Below are positions 47,778 to 56,142 of a DNA stretch of 64,000 nucleotides, in pieces; the stretch's first letter is position 1, and every line of letters begins with the position of its first letter. Position numbers and translations under genes: made by a program. Source of the DNA: Lactobacillus helsingborgensis (lineage in GTDB: Bacteria > Bacillota > Bacilli > Lactobacillales > Lactobacillaceae). The notes under the pieces were generated by a model. It did no database searches, had not been told where the DNA came from, and was given only the letters and a program-made list of their open reading frames with translations. Where the stretch lies: assembly GCF_000970855.1 (NCBI RefSeq), contig NZ_KQ034046.1, positions 677,796-741,795 of the forward strand, read 5' to 3'.

Positions 47778-47813
47778 TAAAAACCCCGAAACTTATCCAG
47801 TTTCGAGGTTTTG
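47778..47813 (-). terminator. Terminator of the SLAP protein gene
   Basis: Arms AAAACCCCGAAACT / AGTTTCGAGGTTTT with a five-base loop and a T run on the minus strand, directly after the stop codon. Confidence 0.85.
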
Positions 47814-47825
47814 TTCTTAGCAAAT

Positions 47826-48794
47826 TTAATTCTTAGCAACATTCACTTTGCGGATATAGCGATTTTTGCCAATGTGGTAGAAAGTCTTCTTCTTAATGCG
47901 GTAAGTTTTACCGTTGATTTTTACAATCGCGCCTTTCTTGAGCTTCTTCTTCGAAACCCGCTTGCCTTTGTGGGTGTACTGGTACGATGCTTTACGTAAT
48001 TTTACAAAACGTGACTTAGATTTGCGCTTTGCCGGAGTAACTGTGGTAGAACCACTATTGCTATTAGATGAATTGCTAGAGTTACCAGAGTTTGAATTGC
48101 CACTTACGAGGTGACCAGTCTTCTTGTAGTTAGCAACAGCATCATTAATCTCTTTAGTTAAAGCATCAACACTTTCTTGAGTTGCACCCATGCCATGAGC
48201 AGCATCATAACGCTGATTAATGCTGTCACCCCATTTATTATCAGCAACTGACATGTGTTCCCAATTATATGTATTTTTAACATATTGCCCATAAGCATGG
48301 TCTAATGCATCAGTGTTTGCAACAGGAACATCAGGATTACTATTATCTACAGGGTGAAAATCACTAGATTTTAAGTCTGTATAATCTGATGTATTTTGAA
48401 CTAAAACCACATTATCTGCTGGATAGTCAATTTCCTGCCAATCTTCATAATTAACATAAGCCTCAGCAATCTCACCGCCACCAACGTCTTGTAATAGCTG
48501 ATTGCCGGGAATGCCACCAATAACAAGTGTCAAATAAAATGGACGACCGTGCATTGAAATAGGTGGCTTAGCATCGTCACTAAGTTCACGTACTACTTTA
48601 GTACCAGCAGGATATACTCTACCTGATGGCCCTTTTAAAGCATACTTTAAAGTACCATATTGGAGCCAAACTTTGGTTCCTTGGTGGTTGGCTGAAACGG
48701 TTTGAACATTGTCAAAGTTGAAGACTGCTGTCATTGGCGCAGCCAGACTTAAAGCGGCAATTGTCGCAAAGATTATGCGTTTATTCTTCTTCAT
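47826..48794 (-). CDS. Secreted surface protein with C-terminal SLAP domain
   Basis: A 322-residue exported protein. The signal peptide covers residues 1-35 with a likely cut after VSA. A globular region of unknown fold covers about 36-225, and a Ser/Asn/Gly-rich linker lies near 230-250. The C-terminal ~65 residues are highly basic and resemble the S-layer-anchoring SLAP repeat of L. acidophilus-group proteins (KASYQYTHKGKRV, INGKTYRIKKKTFYHIGKNRYI). The protein is therefore probably bound to cell-wall polymer by this domain. AAGGAG precedes the ATG. Function of the middle region is unknown. Confidence 0.85.
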   Translation of the reverse strand: MKKNKRIIFATIAALSLAAPMTAVFNFDNVQTVSANHQGTKVWLQYGTLKYALKGPSGRVYPAGTKVVRELSDDAKPPISMHGRPFYLTLVIGGIPGNQLLQDVGGGEIAEAYVNYEDWQEIDYPADNVVLVQNTSDYTDLKSSDFHPVDNSNPDVPVANTDALDHAYGQYVKNTYNWEHMSVADNKWGDSINQRYDAAHGMGATQESVDALTKEINDAVANYKKTGHLVSGNSNSGNSSNSSNSNSGSTTVTPAKRKSKSRFVKLRKASYQYTHKGKRVSKKKLKKGAIVKINGKTYRIKKKTFYHIGKNRYIRKVNVAKN

Positions 48795-48948
48795 TTTTTC
48801 ACTCCTTATAACAAAAAAACTATTGCTTTACTGGCAGAACTGATATCAACGAACTGGGAGTAAAATTCTGTCTTCTTCTACCAGTATACTACAAGCTAAT
48901 TTTGAAAAGGAGTGCCAACTTCAGCTGTAATGCGATTAAACTATTTTT

Positions 48949-49959
48949 TTATTGATCGTTTTCTTTTAAAAAACTCTGAATAATTCTTTCTCTCATAGTT
49001 AGAAAGACCTGATTATGACCAGTAGGGTGAATACGATTGGTTAAAAGAATTAGACCAGACTTTTTTACACGGTCAAGAAGCATAAGAACACCAGTGAAGC
49101 CTGTATGCAGAATTAGGGGGTAATGCAACTGAGGGTCAAAGCGCAAGTCCCAGCCCCATGAGCGCGGTTTGACGCCCGCCGGATTTTTATTATCGAATAA
49201 CATTGCGACAAGTTCTTGACTGAAGGGCAGAATTTGTTTATCCAAGCCCAAGTAACCTTTACTTAATTTAACCAAGTCATTCATTGTGGAGAAAAGTCCT
49301 GCTGAACCGCAATCACTGCCAAGCTGGCGTGCTTTAGGATCGTGCGGCTCACCCTGCAAAACTTTCCCTTGGTAAACAGCAGTGGGCACACATAAGTCCT
49401 TAGGGGGATTGAATGTCGTGTTTTCCAAACCAGAAGGCTCGATTATTAATTTTTGACCAACTTCTTGAACTGGCTGCCCAAATATTTTTTTAACAACCAA
49501 CCCCAACAAGATAAAATTCGTATCGGCATAGCGCATTTTATGTTCAAACTCGTCTGTGACAGGTAAATGAATGATGGCATTGATTAATTCGTCGTGGGAT
49601 AATTGATCACGCTTTTCAATCCAGCCACGGATTCCGCTGGTGTGGGTAAGCAGATGAAAAAGGCGGACACGTTCATCTTTAAATTCGGGAATAAAGTCGT
49701 GCAGTGGTTCAGTAAAATTGAGCTGTCCATCTTGATATAATTTAAGCAAAATATTTTCAGTAATAATTACTTTGGTCAGACTGGCTAAATCATAAATAGC
49801 AAACGGGCTAAGTTGCGTAACTGTCGGATAGGTACTTGCAAAGCCGACGGTTGAAGTGAAAACTTGGTCATTTTTAAAAAAAGCATAGTTTACGCCCGGT
49901 ACAATGCGTTCCGTAACCATTGATTCAATTAAATTTTGGGTGTTTGAGTAGTCAATCAT
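48949..49959 (-). CDS. Serine hydrolase of the beta-lactamase (class C/PBP4*) family
   Basis: A 336-residue cytosolic-looking protein with no signal peptide. The SxxK motif is SLTK (about residues 60-63). The YxN-like motif is YADTN (about 143-147), and the third motif is HTG (near 287). This fits the 'beta-lactamase-related serine hydrolase' group, which includes esterases and D-aminopeptidases. The substrate is not predictable. It is monocistronic. Confidence 0.85.
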   Translation of the reverse strand: MIDYSNTQNLIESMVTERIVPGVNYAFFKNDQVFTSTVGFASTYPTVTQLSPFAIYDLASLTKVIITENILLKLYQDGQLNFTEPLHDFIPEFKDERVRLFHLLTHTSGIRGWIEKRDQLSHDELINAIIHLPVTDEFEHKMRYADTNFILLGLVVKKIFGQPVQEVGQKLIIEPSGLENTTFNPPKDLCVPTAVYQGKVLQGEPHDPKARQLGSDCGSAGLFSTMNDLVKLSKGYLGLDKQILPFSQELVAMLFDNKNPAGVKPRSWGWDLRFDPQLHYPLILHTGFTGVLMLLDRVKKSGLILLTNRIHPTGHNQVFLTMRERIIQSFLKENDQ

Positions 49960-50041
49960 AAAATCTGTCTTTCAGTTAATATTTCTAATTATATTATATC
50001 TAACTAAATGACATTTATTATCTTTTCACGCAGTTTGATAC

Positions 50042-50073
50042 AAAAAACTTGAAAGCCAGTCAGCATTCAAGTT
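50042..50073 (-). terminator. Terminator of the LytTR-DUF3021 operon
   Basis: Arms AACTTGAA / TTCAAGTT with a T run on the minus strand, 21 bases after the DUF3021 stop. Confidence 0.75.
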
Positions 50074-50093
50074 TTTAAATATTACTACTATTT

Positions 50094-50546
50094 TTATTTA
50101 GGGATTTTTTCGTTTAATTGCTCAACCATTCTACGAGAAAAGAACATGGTGGCAAGCCAGATTATGAAGTAGACTACGCAGTAGTTGAGGGTGTAACCCA
50201 AAAAAATTGTGAGATTAAAAGGCATTCCCGCAAGGATAGACAGGGGCGTCACCAAGATATAGGTAATGAGAAAATGACTAAATGTTTGGCGGGTAATGCT
50301 CCATCTTTCTTGTTCAAAAATTACGGTGCTACCACCATAAATCGCACCCATTAGTGCCCAAATAATCATGGAGACAAAAGTTGCCTGCACCGGATTAGCA
50401 AATAAACTGACAAAATTTTCAATAGATGGGGTAAATTGTGGCAAGTTGTTTACTTGACAAAATATAAGTGCAAAAATTAGCCCGATAGTCACTCCGATCG
50501 GTGCAGAGATAAGAGAACGGCTAATTAAAGATTTGAGATTTTTCAT
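50094..50546 (-). CDS. DUF3021 membrane protein
   Basis: A 150-residue protein with four membrane helices (about residues 10-30, 45-68, 88-106 and 112-135). The start is the ATG at 50546, preceded by AAGGAGTA; longer reading upstream runs into the broken LytTR gene and should be ignored. DUF3021 proteins are nearly always paired with a LytTR regulator and are thought to control its activity at the membrane. The ATG overlaps the LytTR stop codon (ATGA). Confidence 0.88.
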   Translation of the reverse strand: MKNLKSLISRSLISAPIGVTIGLIFALIFCQVNNLPQFTPSIENFVSLFANPVQATFVSMIIWALMGAIYGGSTVIFEQERWSITRQTFSHFLITYILVTPLSILAGMPFNLTIFLGYTLNYCVVYFIIWLATMFFSRRMVEQLNEKIPK

Positions 50547-50988
50547 GATAAATACTCCTTTTTGATTTTTTGCATATAACGGCGGGAAGTGTAAGTCATT
50601 TTGCCGTTTTTGAGAATAACTTGATAAATTCCCGTTTTGTGCCAGTGCAAATTCTTGAATGTAGCTGAAATTAACAATTTCTGAACTGGATATTTGCACA
50701 AAAAGTTGTCTTGGCAGCAAAAGCTTAACTTCATAAAGACGTTGCTTTATTCGGTACACATATTGCTCAGTTTCACAGACGACTTCCTTTTTTTTGTGTA
50801 TGAATTGAAATAATTTCGTGAAAAGCAATAATCTTTTTCCGTCCGGATTTAAAACCGATGAGAATTTGCTCATTTAAAAAGCGGTCCAAATTATCACGCA
50901 GATTAGTGCTGTTCTCATTAATTTGGGGTGTATTGACTGTCACGAACAATTCTCGCAAGTGAGAAATTGCTTTTTGATTTACTAACAT
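50543..50988 (-). pseudogene. LytTR DNA-binding regulator, interrupted by two frameshifts
   Basis: The LytTR domain can be read only across three frames. First comes ...IIAFHEIISIHT, then KKKEVVCETEQYVYRIKQRL through EIVNFSYIQEFALA, and finally KTGIYQVILKNGKMTYTSRRY to the stop. The first break is at a run of eight A (minus strand; T8 at 50788-50795); seven would restore the frame. The second break is near 50650, where one extra base separates EFALA from KTGIYQ. The reconstructed protein is about 147 residues, a normal size for the LytTR-DUF3021 pair. It may be a true pseudogene, phase-variable at the A8 run, or a sequencing artefact. Confidence 0.85.
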
Positions 50989-51181
50989 GGCTTAGTTTCC
51001 TTTCCTTAGCATTTAAGATAGCAAGGGAGCATCATTTTGTGAACAAAATTTGTGTAACTGGTCGTTTTTCTATGATAACTGGAAGTAGGGGGATAAAGCT
51101 AAATACAGCAGGCTTTAGCGTCTTTATTCAATCAGAATTGCTAAGAGGTTAGCAAAATCTTTCTTTTAGAGTAAAAAGCAC

Positions 51182-51210
51182 TTGACATCGGACCCCGCTT
51201 CAAGCATAAT
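51182..51210 (+). promoter_or_regulatory. Strong promoter of the tRNA pair
   Basis: A consensus TTGACA (51182-51187), a 17-base spacer and CATAAT (51205-51210), 15 bases before the first tRNA. Confidence 0.85.
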
Positions 51211-51225
51211 AATTACTGTTGATTT

Positions 51226-51297
51226 TGCCCGCTGGTCAAATGGTTAAGACGCCACCCTCTCAAGGTGGAGTTACGAGTTCAATTCTCGTGCGGGTGA
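51226..51297 (+). tRNA. tRNA-Glu (anticodon CTC)
   Basis: A cloverleaf of 72 bases. The acceptor is TGCCCGC / GCGGGTG, with U1-G72 and G2-U71 wobble pairs. The anticodon stem is CCACC / GGTGG (51252-51268) with loop CTCTCAA, and the T arm is ACGAG-TTCAATT-CTCGT. The anticodon is CTC at 51259-51261, reading GAG. The CCA end is not encoded. The wobble at position 1-72 and the C34 anticodon make it an unusual Glu isoacceptor for a low-GC genome. Confidence 0.9.
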
Positions 51298-51305
51298 TTT
51301 AACAC

Positions 51306-51377
51306 TGGGATATAGCCAAATGGTAAGGCACAGGTTTCTGGTTCCTGCATGTTTCGGTTCGAGCCCGGATATCCCAA
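51306..51377 (+). tRNA. tRNA-Gln (anticodon CTG)
   Basis: A cloverleaf of 72 bases. The acceptor is TGGGATA / TATCCCA, with the U1-A72 pair typical of tRNA-Gln. The anticodon stem is CAGGT / TCCTG with a U-U mismatch next to the loop TTCTGGT. The anticodon CTG reads CAG. CCA is not encoded. It is co-transcribed with the Glu tRNA, 8 bases downstream. Confidence 0.9.
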
Positions 51378-51432
51378 TAAAAACAGCTCAACGGCAATCG
51401 TGGTGGTAGCTAATGCTCATCAGAGCGTTAAG

Positions 51433-51467
51433 AAAAGCTAGATGAATAATATTCATCTAGCTTTTTT
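51433..51467 (+). terminator. Terminator of the tRNA pair
   Basis: A perfect 13-base stem AGCTAGATGAATA / TATTCATCTAGCT around a single base, then T6. The hairpin at 52745-52782 shares the core CTAGATG / CATCTAG. Confidence 0.9.
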
Positions 51468-51655
51468 GGTTTTATGAATTAGCCTAAATGGGCTAAAACT
51501 TTAATTTTTTAAATTGATCGGTAAGTGGATTAATCTATTAGTGTTTAGCTAAAATAAAATTCTCAAATTCGTTTCAAATTTAAAAGCTATCTCAAAGTGT
51601 AAAATTAATGTCTATATACTGATACATGCTTTTTATTAATATGCGAAATATCTTT

Positions 51656-52528
51656 CTAACTGAAAAATAGCGCAAGTCCAAAAATTAGTATTACTGTTAA
51701 GAAACTAAGTGCAGACCAATTAAAAATTTTTTCCTTTTTATCTATTTTCTTTTCTTTTTTATCATCTTTATCAATTTTATCATCTTTTGTTAGATTGATT
51801 TTTGAAATCCAAATAAAAAGTATTTCAATAAGTCCCCACAAGGTAAAGCCGAAAACGGAAGCAAGAATTAGAGCTTGACCTAATGAAGCATGTGTACTTC
51901 TCATATTCTGGAATAAGTTGCTAAGTAAGTTCATTCCACCGAAAATGGCAAAAGTAATAGCGGTGAAGATACCGAGAATTGCAATGAATTCTGGATAAAG
52001 CTCCTTTTTAATATTGTTTTCTGCCTCTATAATATTATTTTTTATATTATTTTTGGCATCTATACTATTATTTTTGACTCTTCGGTCTAGGTCATCCAGT
52101 CGTTCCTTAATATTAACCAAATCCCCTTGTTTAGTTATAACACCATAATACCGTTTATATGAAGCAACTACATTATTATAAAGGTCTTGACTTTCAGGAT
52201 CTGTAAGATCTTTTAATTTTCCCAGGTAAAGTGGTAAGTTATTTTTATTAACTGGCTTTGAATCTGGTTTGTCAAGTTCATCATAGCAATTTTTTAGTAT
52301 TTCCTTGAATCCTTTATCATTACCAATAACAGTGCTATAAATAAGATTTTGAATATCTAGATCAATGTACTTTAAAGCGATTTCATTACCTTTGAGATTT
52401 TCCGCAAGTTCCACTAGGTTAGCGTCCTGCGTATCTGTTTTATATTTACCTGTAAATACAAGATCAACAAAATCCCAGGCTTCCTGTTCAATATTTGTAT
52501 CTTTATTTTCTTCCGCCTTTTTACTCAT
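51656..52528 (-). CDS. Membrane protein of unknown function with coiled coil
   Basis: A protein of about 290 residues. The N-terminal ~125 residues are soluble and acidic (AWDFVDLVFTGKYKTD). A coiled-coil-like stretch (LDDLDRRVKNNSIDAKNN) covers about 140-175, and two helices lie near 182-203 and 215-240. A Lys/Asp-rich cytoplasmic loop and a last helix (about 270-290) complete it. The ATG at 52528 has GAGGTGAGG just upstream. It is not recognised as a known family. It sits alone next to the tRNA pair, a common integration neighbourhood, but no integrase is present. Confidence 0.6.
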   Translation of the reverse strand: MSKKAEENKDTNIEQEAWDFVDLVFTGKYKTDTQDANLVELAENLKGNEIALKYIDLDIQNLIYSTVIGNDKGFKEILKNCYDELDKPDSKPVNKNNLPLYLGKLKDLTDPESQDLYNNVVASYKRYYGVITKQGDLVNIKERLDDLDRRVKNNSIDAKNNIKNNIIEAENNIKKELYPEFIAILGIFTAITFAIFGGMNLLSNLFQNMRSTHASLGQALILASVFGFTLWGLIEILFIWISKINLTKDDKIDKDDKKEKKIDKKEKIFNWSALSFLTVILIFGLALFFS

Positions 52529-52744
52529 TTTCCTCACCTCAAAAATAATTATACATTAATAAATATCATTTTTTTATGAATATTTAGAATAATTGTTTAC
52601 ATATAGTAAAGTAATTAATAAAATTAGTTTTGTCAATTACATTTTTAATTATTGCCCAATTGAGCAAAAAAATATGAACCGTATTTTCTCACTCTCAATC
52701 AAGGTTTGCGAGAACAAACAATTAAATTTGCATAGATTACCCAA

Positions 52745-52782
52745 TAAAAAACTAGATGTGCTTTGCTCATCTAGCTTTTTTG
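52745..52782. terminator. Terminator of the lipoprotein gene
   Basis: Arms CTAGATG / CATCTAG flanked by A and T runs, directly after the lipoprotein stop codon on the minus strand. Confidence 0.8.
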
Positions 52783-52783
52783 T

Positions 52784-53407
52784 TTATTTTAAATTAGTTT
52801 GCGTTTTAGATATCAGCTTATCGTCAGTAAATGAAAAACTGGCACTTGCACCAGCATTCTTAGCTTTAATTCCAGTGAAGTAAACTGCGGTGACATTTTT
52901 CTTACCCAAAACCACATTTTCACTCAGTCCGTCAGGTTCACCATAAGCATTGACGATAGTACTGTAAGAACTGCCGTCTTTCAAACTATTAAATGCTTTA
53001 AGCGATAGCGTATTGCTGCTGCGAGTCCATTTAAAACCCGAAACTGTCTTAGTGATAGCCTTTTTATGACTGAATTGCACCAAAATAGTAGTGTCATATT
53101 TGGTCCAAGAATATGATTTCACCTTAAAACCTTTAACTGCAGTAGATGAAACCGACTCAGGCTGACCCAAAATGCCTTTAACATCTTTAATGGTGCTGCC
53201 ACTGTTACCTTGTTGCATGACATCACCAACTTTAATCTTGTCGTATGATTTTCTAAAAGAAGTTTTTTGAGTATTAGTCTTCTTTACTTTCTGGCTGCTT
53301 TTGGGCTTACTACTGCCAGATTTACTACTATTATCAGAACAGCCAACTAATGATAAGGCAATCATACCAGTTGCTGCCACTGTCAAAATCTTCTTGAACT
53401 TTTTCAT
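52784..53407 (-). CDS. Lipoprotein with DUF3862 (SmpA/BamE-like) domain
   Basis: A 207-residue exported lipoprotein. The lipobox LVGC (Cys near residue 23) follows a 22-residue signal peptide, then a Ser/Lys/Thr-rich linker (about 25-50). Two repeats of a BamE-like fold follow: IKVGDVMQQGNSGSTIKDVKGILGQPESVSS near 58-88, and the second unit near 135-200 with SYSTIVNAYGEPDGLS. The DUF3862 family has no established function in Gram-positives. AGGAGG precedes the ATG. It is monocistronic. Confidence 0.85.
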   Translation of the reverse strand: MKKFKKILTVAATGMIALSLVGCSDNSSKSGSSKPKSSQKVKKTNTQKTSFRKSYDKIKVGDVMQQGNSGSTIKDVKGILGQPESVSSTAVKGFKVKSYSWTKYDTTILVQFSHKKAITKTVSGFKWTRSSNTLSLKAFNSLKDGSSYSTIVNAYGEPDGLSENVVLGKKNVTAVYFTGIKAKNAGASASFSFTDDKLISKTQTNLK

Positions 53408-53827
53408 TACTTCCTCCTGAAGTGCTATTGCCGTAGGTTTAATGTCACTGACGTGGTGGACAAAACAAAAATTAATGTTTGCTCATAGCATTAATGAAAT
53501 ATTTTTGAATTCAAAGCCACATTTCATCATCAATTTATAATCCGGTATAGTTTAATTTTATCCTAGAACCTTATTAAGGTAAATAAGTCAAAAGATCATT
53601 TTGGTAAAATTTGGGACGATTAAATTCTCGGCTAGAATAGGTCTAACAGCAGTAATGAAGGGGAGTTTAGCTATTAGTGCCATTTAAATAATTTAAGATA
53701 AAATCTAATGAAAAGATAAACAAAAGTTATAATCTGTAAAAATTGGAGCTGATTTTAATTAAAAAGCAGAATATCTTATCGCTGCAGTATCTCTGTAATT
53801 AAAGATAGTAGTTTTGCTTTCTGATGA

Positions 53828-53911
53828 GATAGGCAGGCCAGATCGTATCTAAAAGCTGCTCTGGAAGAAGAATTTGGAAAAAAGTTTGGTTTAACCAAGC
53901 TGAAGAAATAA
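53828..53911 (+). pseudogene. C-terminal remnant of an unidentified gene
   Basis: A 27-codon protein-like tail (ending ALEEEFGKKFGLTKLKK) terminates in TAA 5 bases before a strong terminator. It is preceded by in-frame stops, so it looks like the surviving 3' end of a lost gene. Confidence 0.3.
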
Positions 53912-53916
53912 CTAAT

Positions 53917-53951
53917 AAGTGTCAGGCTGTTTAAGCAGTCTGGCACTTTTT
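53917..53951 (+). terminator. Terminator after the remnant
   Basis: A stem AAGTGTCAGGCTG / CAGTCTGGCACTT with two G-T pairs and a T run. Confidence 0.8.
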
Positions 53952-54005
53952 ATTTCAAACAAAATGATAAACAAGAATATTTAGAGTTCACCGCAAAACA
54001 CAAAT

Positions 54006-54072
54006 TCACTAATGAGCATGACATAAATTGGACTGAATTAGTGATTTAGCAGTATGTGTAAGCGCTTATAAT
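54006..54072 (+). promoter_or_regulatory. Activator site, cre box and promoter of the polyol operon
   Basis: An inverted repeat TCACTAAT (54006-54013) / ATTAGTGA (54037-54044) lies just upstream of a poor -35 region. A cre site TGTAAGCGCTTATA (54057-54070, one mismatch to TGWAANCGNTNWCA) overlaps the -10 TATAAT (54067-54072). A weak -35 with an upstream dyad suggests activator dependence. The cre over the -10 suggests CcpA repression when preferred sugars are present. Confidence 0.7.
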
Positions 54073-54099
54073 CGAATTGAGCGGAAGGAGGTGAATGAA

Positions 54100-55815
54100 T
54101 TGAGCAGCCAGAATAAAGAAATTTTATTAAGAATAGCGAAAGAGGGCACAGTTACTAAAAAAGAGCTTAAGGAACAGTTCGATTTGACGGATAGGCAGGT
54201 TAATTATGCTATTGCCAACATCAACAGTTATCTTAAATTGCAGAAGTTACCATTAATTGTCTTAAAAAATAAAACTTATTTTGCCAAGAGAGAACTGGTT
54301 AATTATTTTGCCAATCACAAAGAAAAAAATAATTTACGTACTTTTTTACCTGACGAAAGAGTGTGGCTTCTCCTAACACTGATCTTGAGCAGAACCAGTC
54401 CACTCTTTCTAAACGATTTTGTTTTTGAATTTCATGTTAGCAAGAACACCGTTTTAGCCGATCTTAAGAGAACCCGTACCCAAATTGCAGACTTAGGATT
54501 AAAGATTACTTTTTCCCGTAAAAACGGCTATCGCCTAATAGGACACGAATGGGATAAACGCATGCTGCTGTATAAAGGTATTTTAAAGATTTATACGGCG
54601 CTGGGCTTTGATACCTGCCTCCAGCTGTTACCAGACATCAATGATAACTATCCTGCAATTGAAAGCAGCTTGTTGAAAATAGAAGAACAGCTCGGGAAAA
54701 AATATACTGATGATGACTTCTTTCTGCTAATTTTGTTTTTAACAGCAGTCACTAATCGGATCAAGCAAAATAAAAATTTGATTGCTAATGAACTGGCTAA
54801 CGATGAAGAAATTAAGCAAACAGCAGAATATCAGGCCCTCGAACAAACTTTTTTTGATGAATTTTCACTTCAGGAAAAAAGTTTTGTTGCTCTTTTTATT
54901 TTAGGGGCAAATGTTAAGCAGCAGCAAAAAATATCCGCTTCTGTGCAAACAAGATTGATTAACGCATTGTGGGAATTTTTGAATGAATTTGAATTAAAGT
55001 CATTTATTGTGCTGCCGAATAAAAAGGATCTGTTAAAAAAGCTGATTGATCATTTTAGACCAGCTTATTACCGCATTAAATATAAACTGCCAGATAACAA
55101 TCCCATGTTTAAGGAGATTATCACTAAATATCACAGCCTATATGAGATTGTGGCGCAGTCAATGACACCTTTAAATAATTTTTTTGGTACTCAAATTTCG
55201 CCTGACGAAACTGCTTTTGTGACTATTTTTATTGGAGGTCACCTCCTAGAAAATAAGGTTAATGACCGCAAAAGAAAAATAGGTCGGGCAATACCGGTTT
55301 GTCCTAACGGAGTTTCAACCTCAAAAATACTGGAAAATAATCTGCGGGTGGCTTTTCCTGAGTTATCGTTTTATCCAGCTTGCTCAGTGCGTGAATATAA
55401 AAATTTTGTTTTGCCTTATGATGTGGTTTTTTCCACGGTGCCGCTTAAGTCAGAAAAAACAGTTTTTGTTATCAATGAAATTCTAAATGAGCACAGTATT
55501 ACCAAACTAAGAAATGACGTTTTTAAAAAATTGTTGAACTTAAACTTCTCTAATATTGATATTCCCCAAATCATGAAGGTAGTTGCTGACTTTGCTGAAA
55601 TAAAGGATAAAAAAGGTCTTGAAGACGGTTTGACTAAGCTGCTAATACCGGAAAGCAATTTATTTGACGAGATGTCACAAGAACTGTCAAAGAGCAAACC
55701 TTATATTAAGGTCATTTTTACCCACCAGCAATATTCTTGGACGAGGTTAATAGCAAAAATTTCGGAGCCAATGATTAAAAGCAAAATTGTGAGTGACGCT
55801 TTCTTCCTAGCTTAG
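54100..55815 (+). CDS. PRD-containing PTS-regulated activator (BglG/LicR type), N-terminal part
   Basis: About 571 residues up to an in-frame TAG. In order it has an N-terminal helix-turn-helix (about 5-60, TVTKKELKEQFDLTDRQVNYA) and a second Mga-like helix-turn-helix (about 85-155). Two PRD domains follow (about 165-400). Next is an EIIB-like domain with CPNGVSTSKIL (Cys near 405), then the start of a C-terminal EIIA-like domain. The TTG at 54100 is chosen because AAGGAGGTG ends 6 bases before it. It probably activates the downstream PTS operon according to phosphorylation of its PRD and EII domains. The stop removes the rest of the EIIA domain, encoded in frame at 55816-56124. Confidence 0.85.
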   Translation: MSSQNKEILLRIAKEGTVTKKELKEQFDLTDRQVNYAIANINSYLKLQKLPLIVLKNKTYFAKRELVNYFANHKEKNNLRTFLPDERVWLLLTLILSRTSPLFLNDFVFEFHVSKNTVLADLKRTRTQIADLGLKITFSRKNGYRLIGHEWDKRMLLYKGILKIYTALGFDTCLQLLPDINDNYPAIESSLLKIEEQLGKKYTDDDFFLLILFLTAVTNRIKQNKNLIANELANDEEIKQTAEYQALEQTFFDEFSLQEKSFVALFILGANVKQQQKISASVQTRLINALWEFLNEFELKSFIVLPNKKDLLKKLIDHFRPAYYRIKYKLPDNNPMFKEIITKYHSLYEIVAQSMTPLNNFFGTQISPDETAFVTIFIGGHLLENKVNDRKRKIGRAIPVCPNGVSTSKILENNLRVAFPELSFYPACSVREYKNFVLPYDVVFSTVPLKSEKTVFVINEILNEHSITKLRNDVFKKLLNLNFSNIDIPQIMKVVADFAEIKDKKGLEDGLTKLLIPESNLFDEMSQELSKSKPYIKVIFTHQQYSWTRLIAKISEPMIKSKIVSDAFFLA

Positions 55816-56124
55816 AAAAAAGAGTACCGTGATCAACCCGACTATATTTTGTTAAATAGGCAGATACCACTGTTACATTTGGATCCAGACGTTTATCCCC
55901 AACAATTAGGACTGACACTATTGGTTTCCGCAAATCCCGTCAAATACGAGTCAGCCCAAGTCAATGTTGTCGCTCTGTTGACCACACCGAATAAGACAGA
56001 TCATTTACCTTTACTTTATCAAGTTAAAAATATGGCAAAAGATACGACCTTTATTCATACGCTGTCTCAATCTGCGAATACCAAGGAAGCAGAAAAATTA
56101 GTCCAAAAGTTTCTTACCGCTTAA
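55816..56124 (+). pseudogene. C-terminal EIIA domain of the activator, cut off by an amber codon
   Basis: Directly after the TAG at 55813-55815 the same reading frame continues for 102 codons (KKEYRDQPDYILLNRQIPLLH and on). It contains the predicted phosphorylatable His in IPLLH (codon at 55876-55878). No frameshift is involved: one base change (for example CAG to TAG) explains the split. Together with the upstream part the protein would have about 674 residues, a normal LicR/MtlR-type length. It could be a recent null mutation, tolerated readthrough, or a functional truncation; re-initiation at TTG 55849 is unlikely without a ribosome-binding site. Confidence 0.8.
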
Positions 56125-56142
56125 GAAAGGAGCAAATAAGTT

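Larger units (their letters stand above)
53408..54099. other. Intergenic region upstream of the polyol operon
   Basis: It contains AT-rich sequence without genes, a short coding remnant (53828-53911), a terminator (53917-53951) and the promoter/operator region of the operon activator (54006-54072). Confidence 0.5.

Noticed and set aside
50094-50873. A single 259-residue protein spanning DUF3021 and the upstream region
   Set aside because: The upstream 109 residues are the middle frame of the broken LytTR gene joined by chance; the DUF3021 protein has its own start at 50546 with a good ribosome-binding site.
52593-52883. Plus-strand 96-codon ORF next to the lipoprotein gene
   Set aside because: It overlaps the lipoprotein coding region and its terminator on the opposite strand and has no ribosome-binding site.
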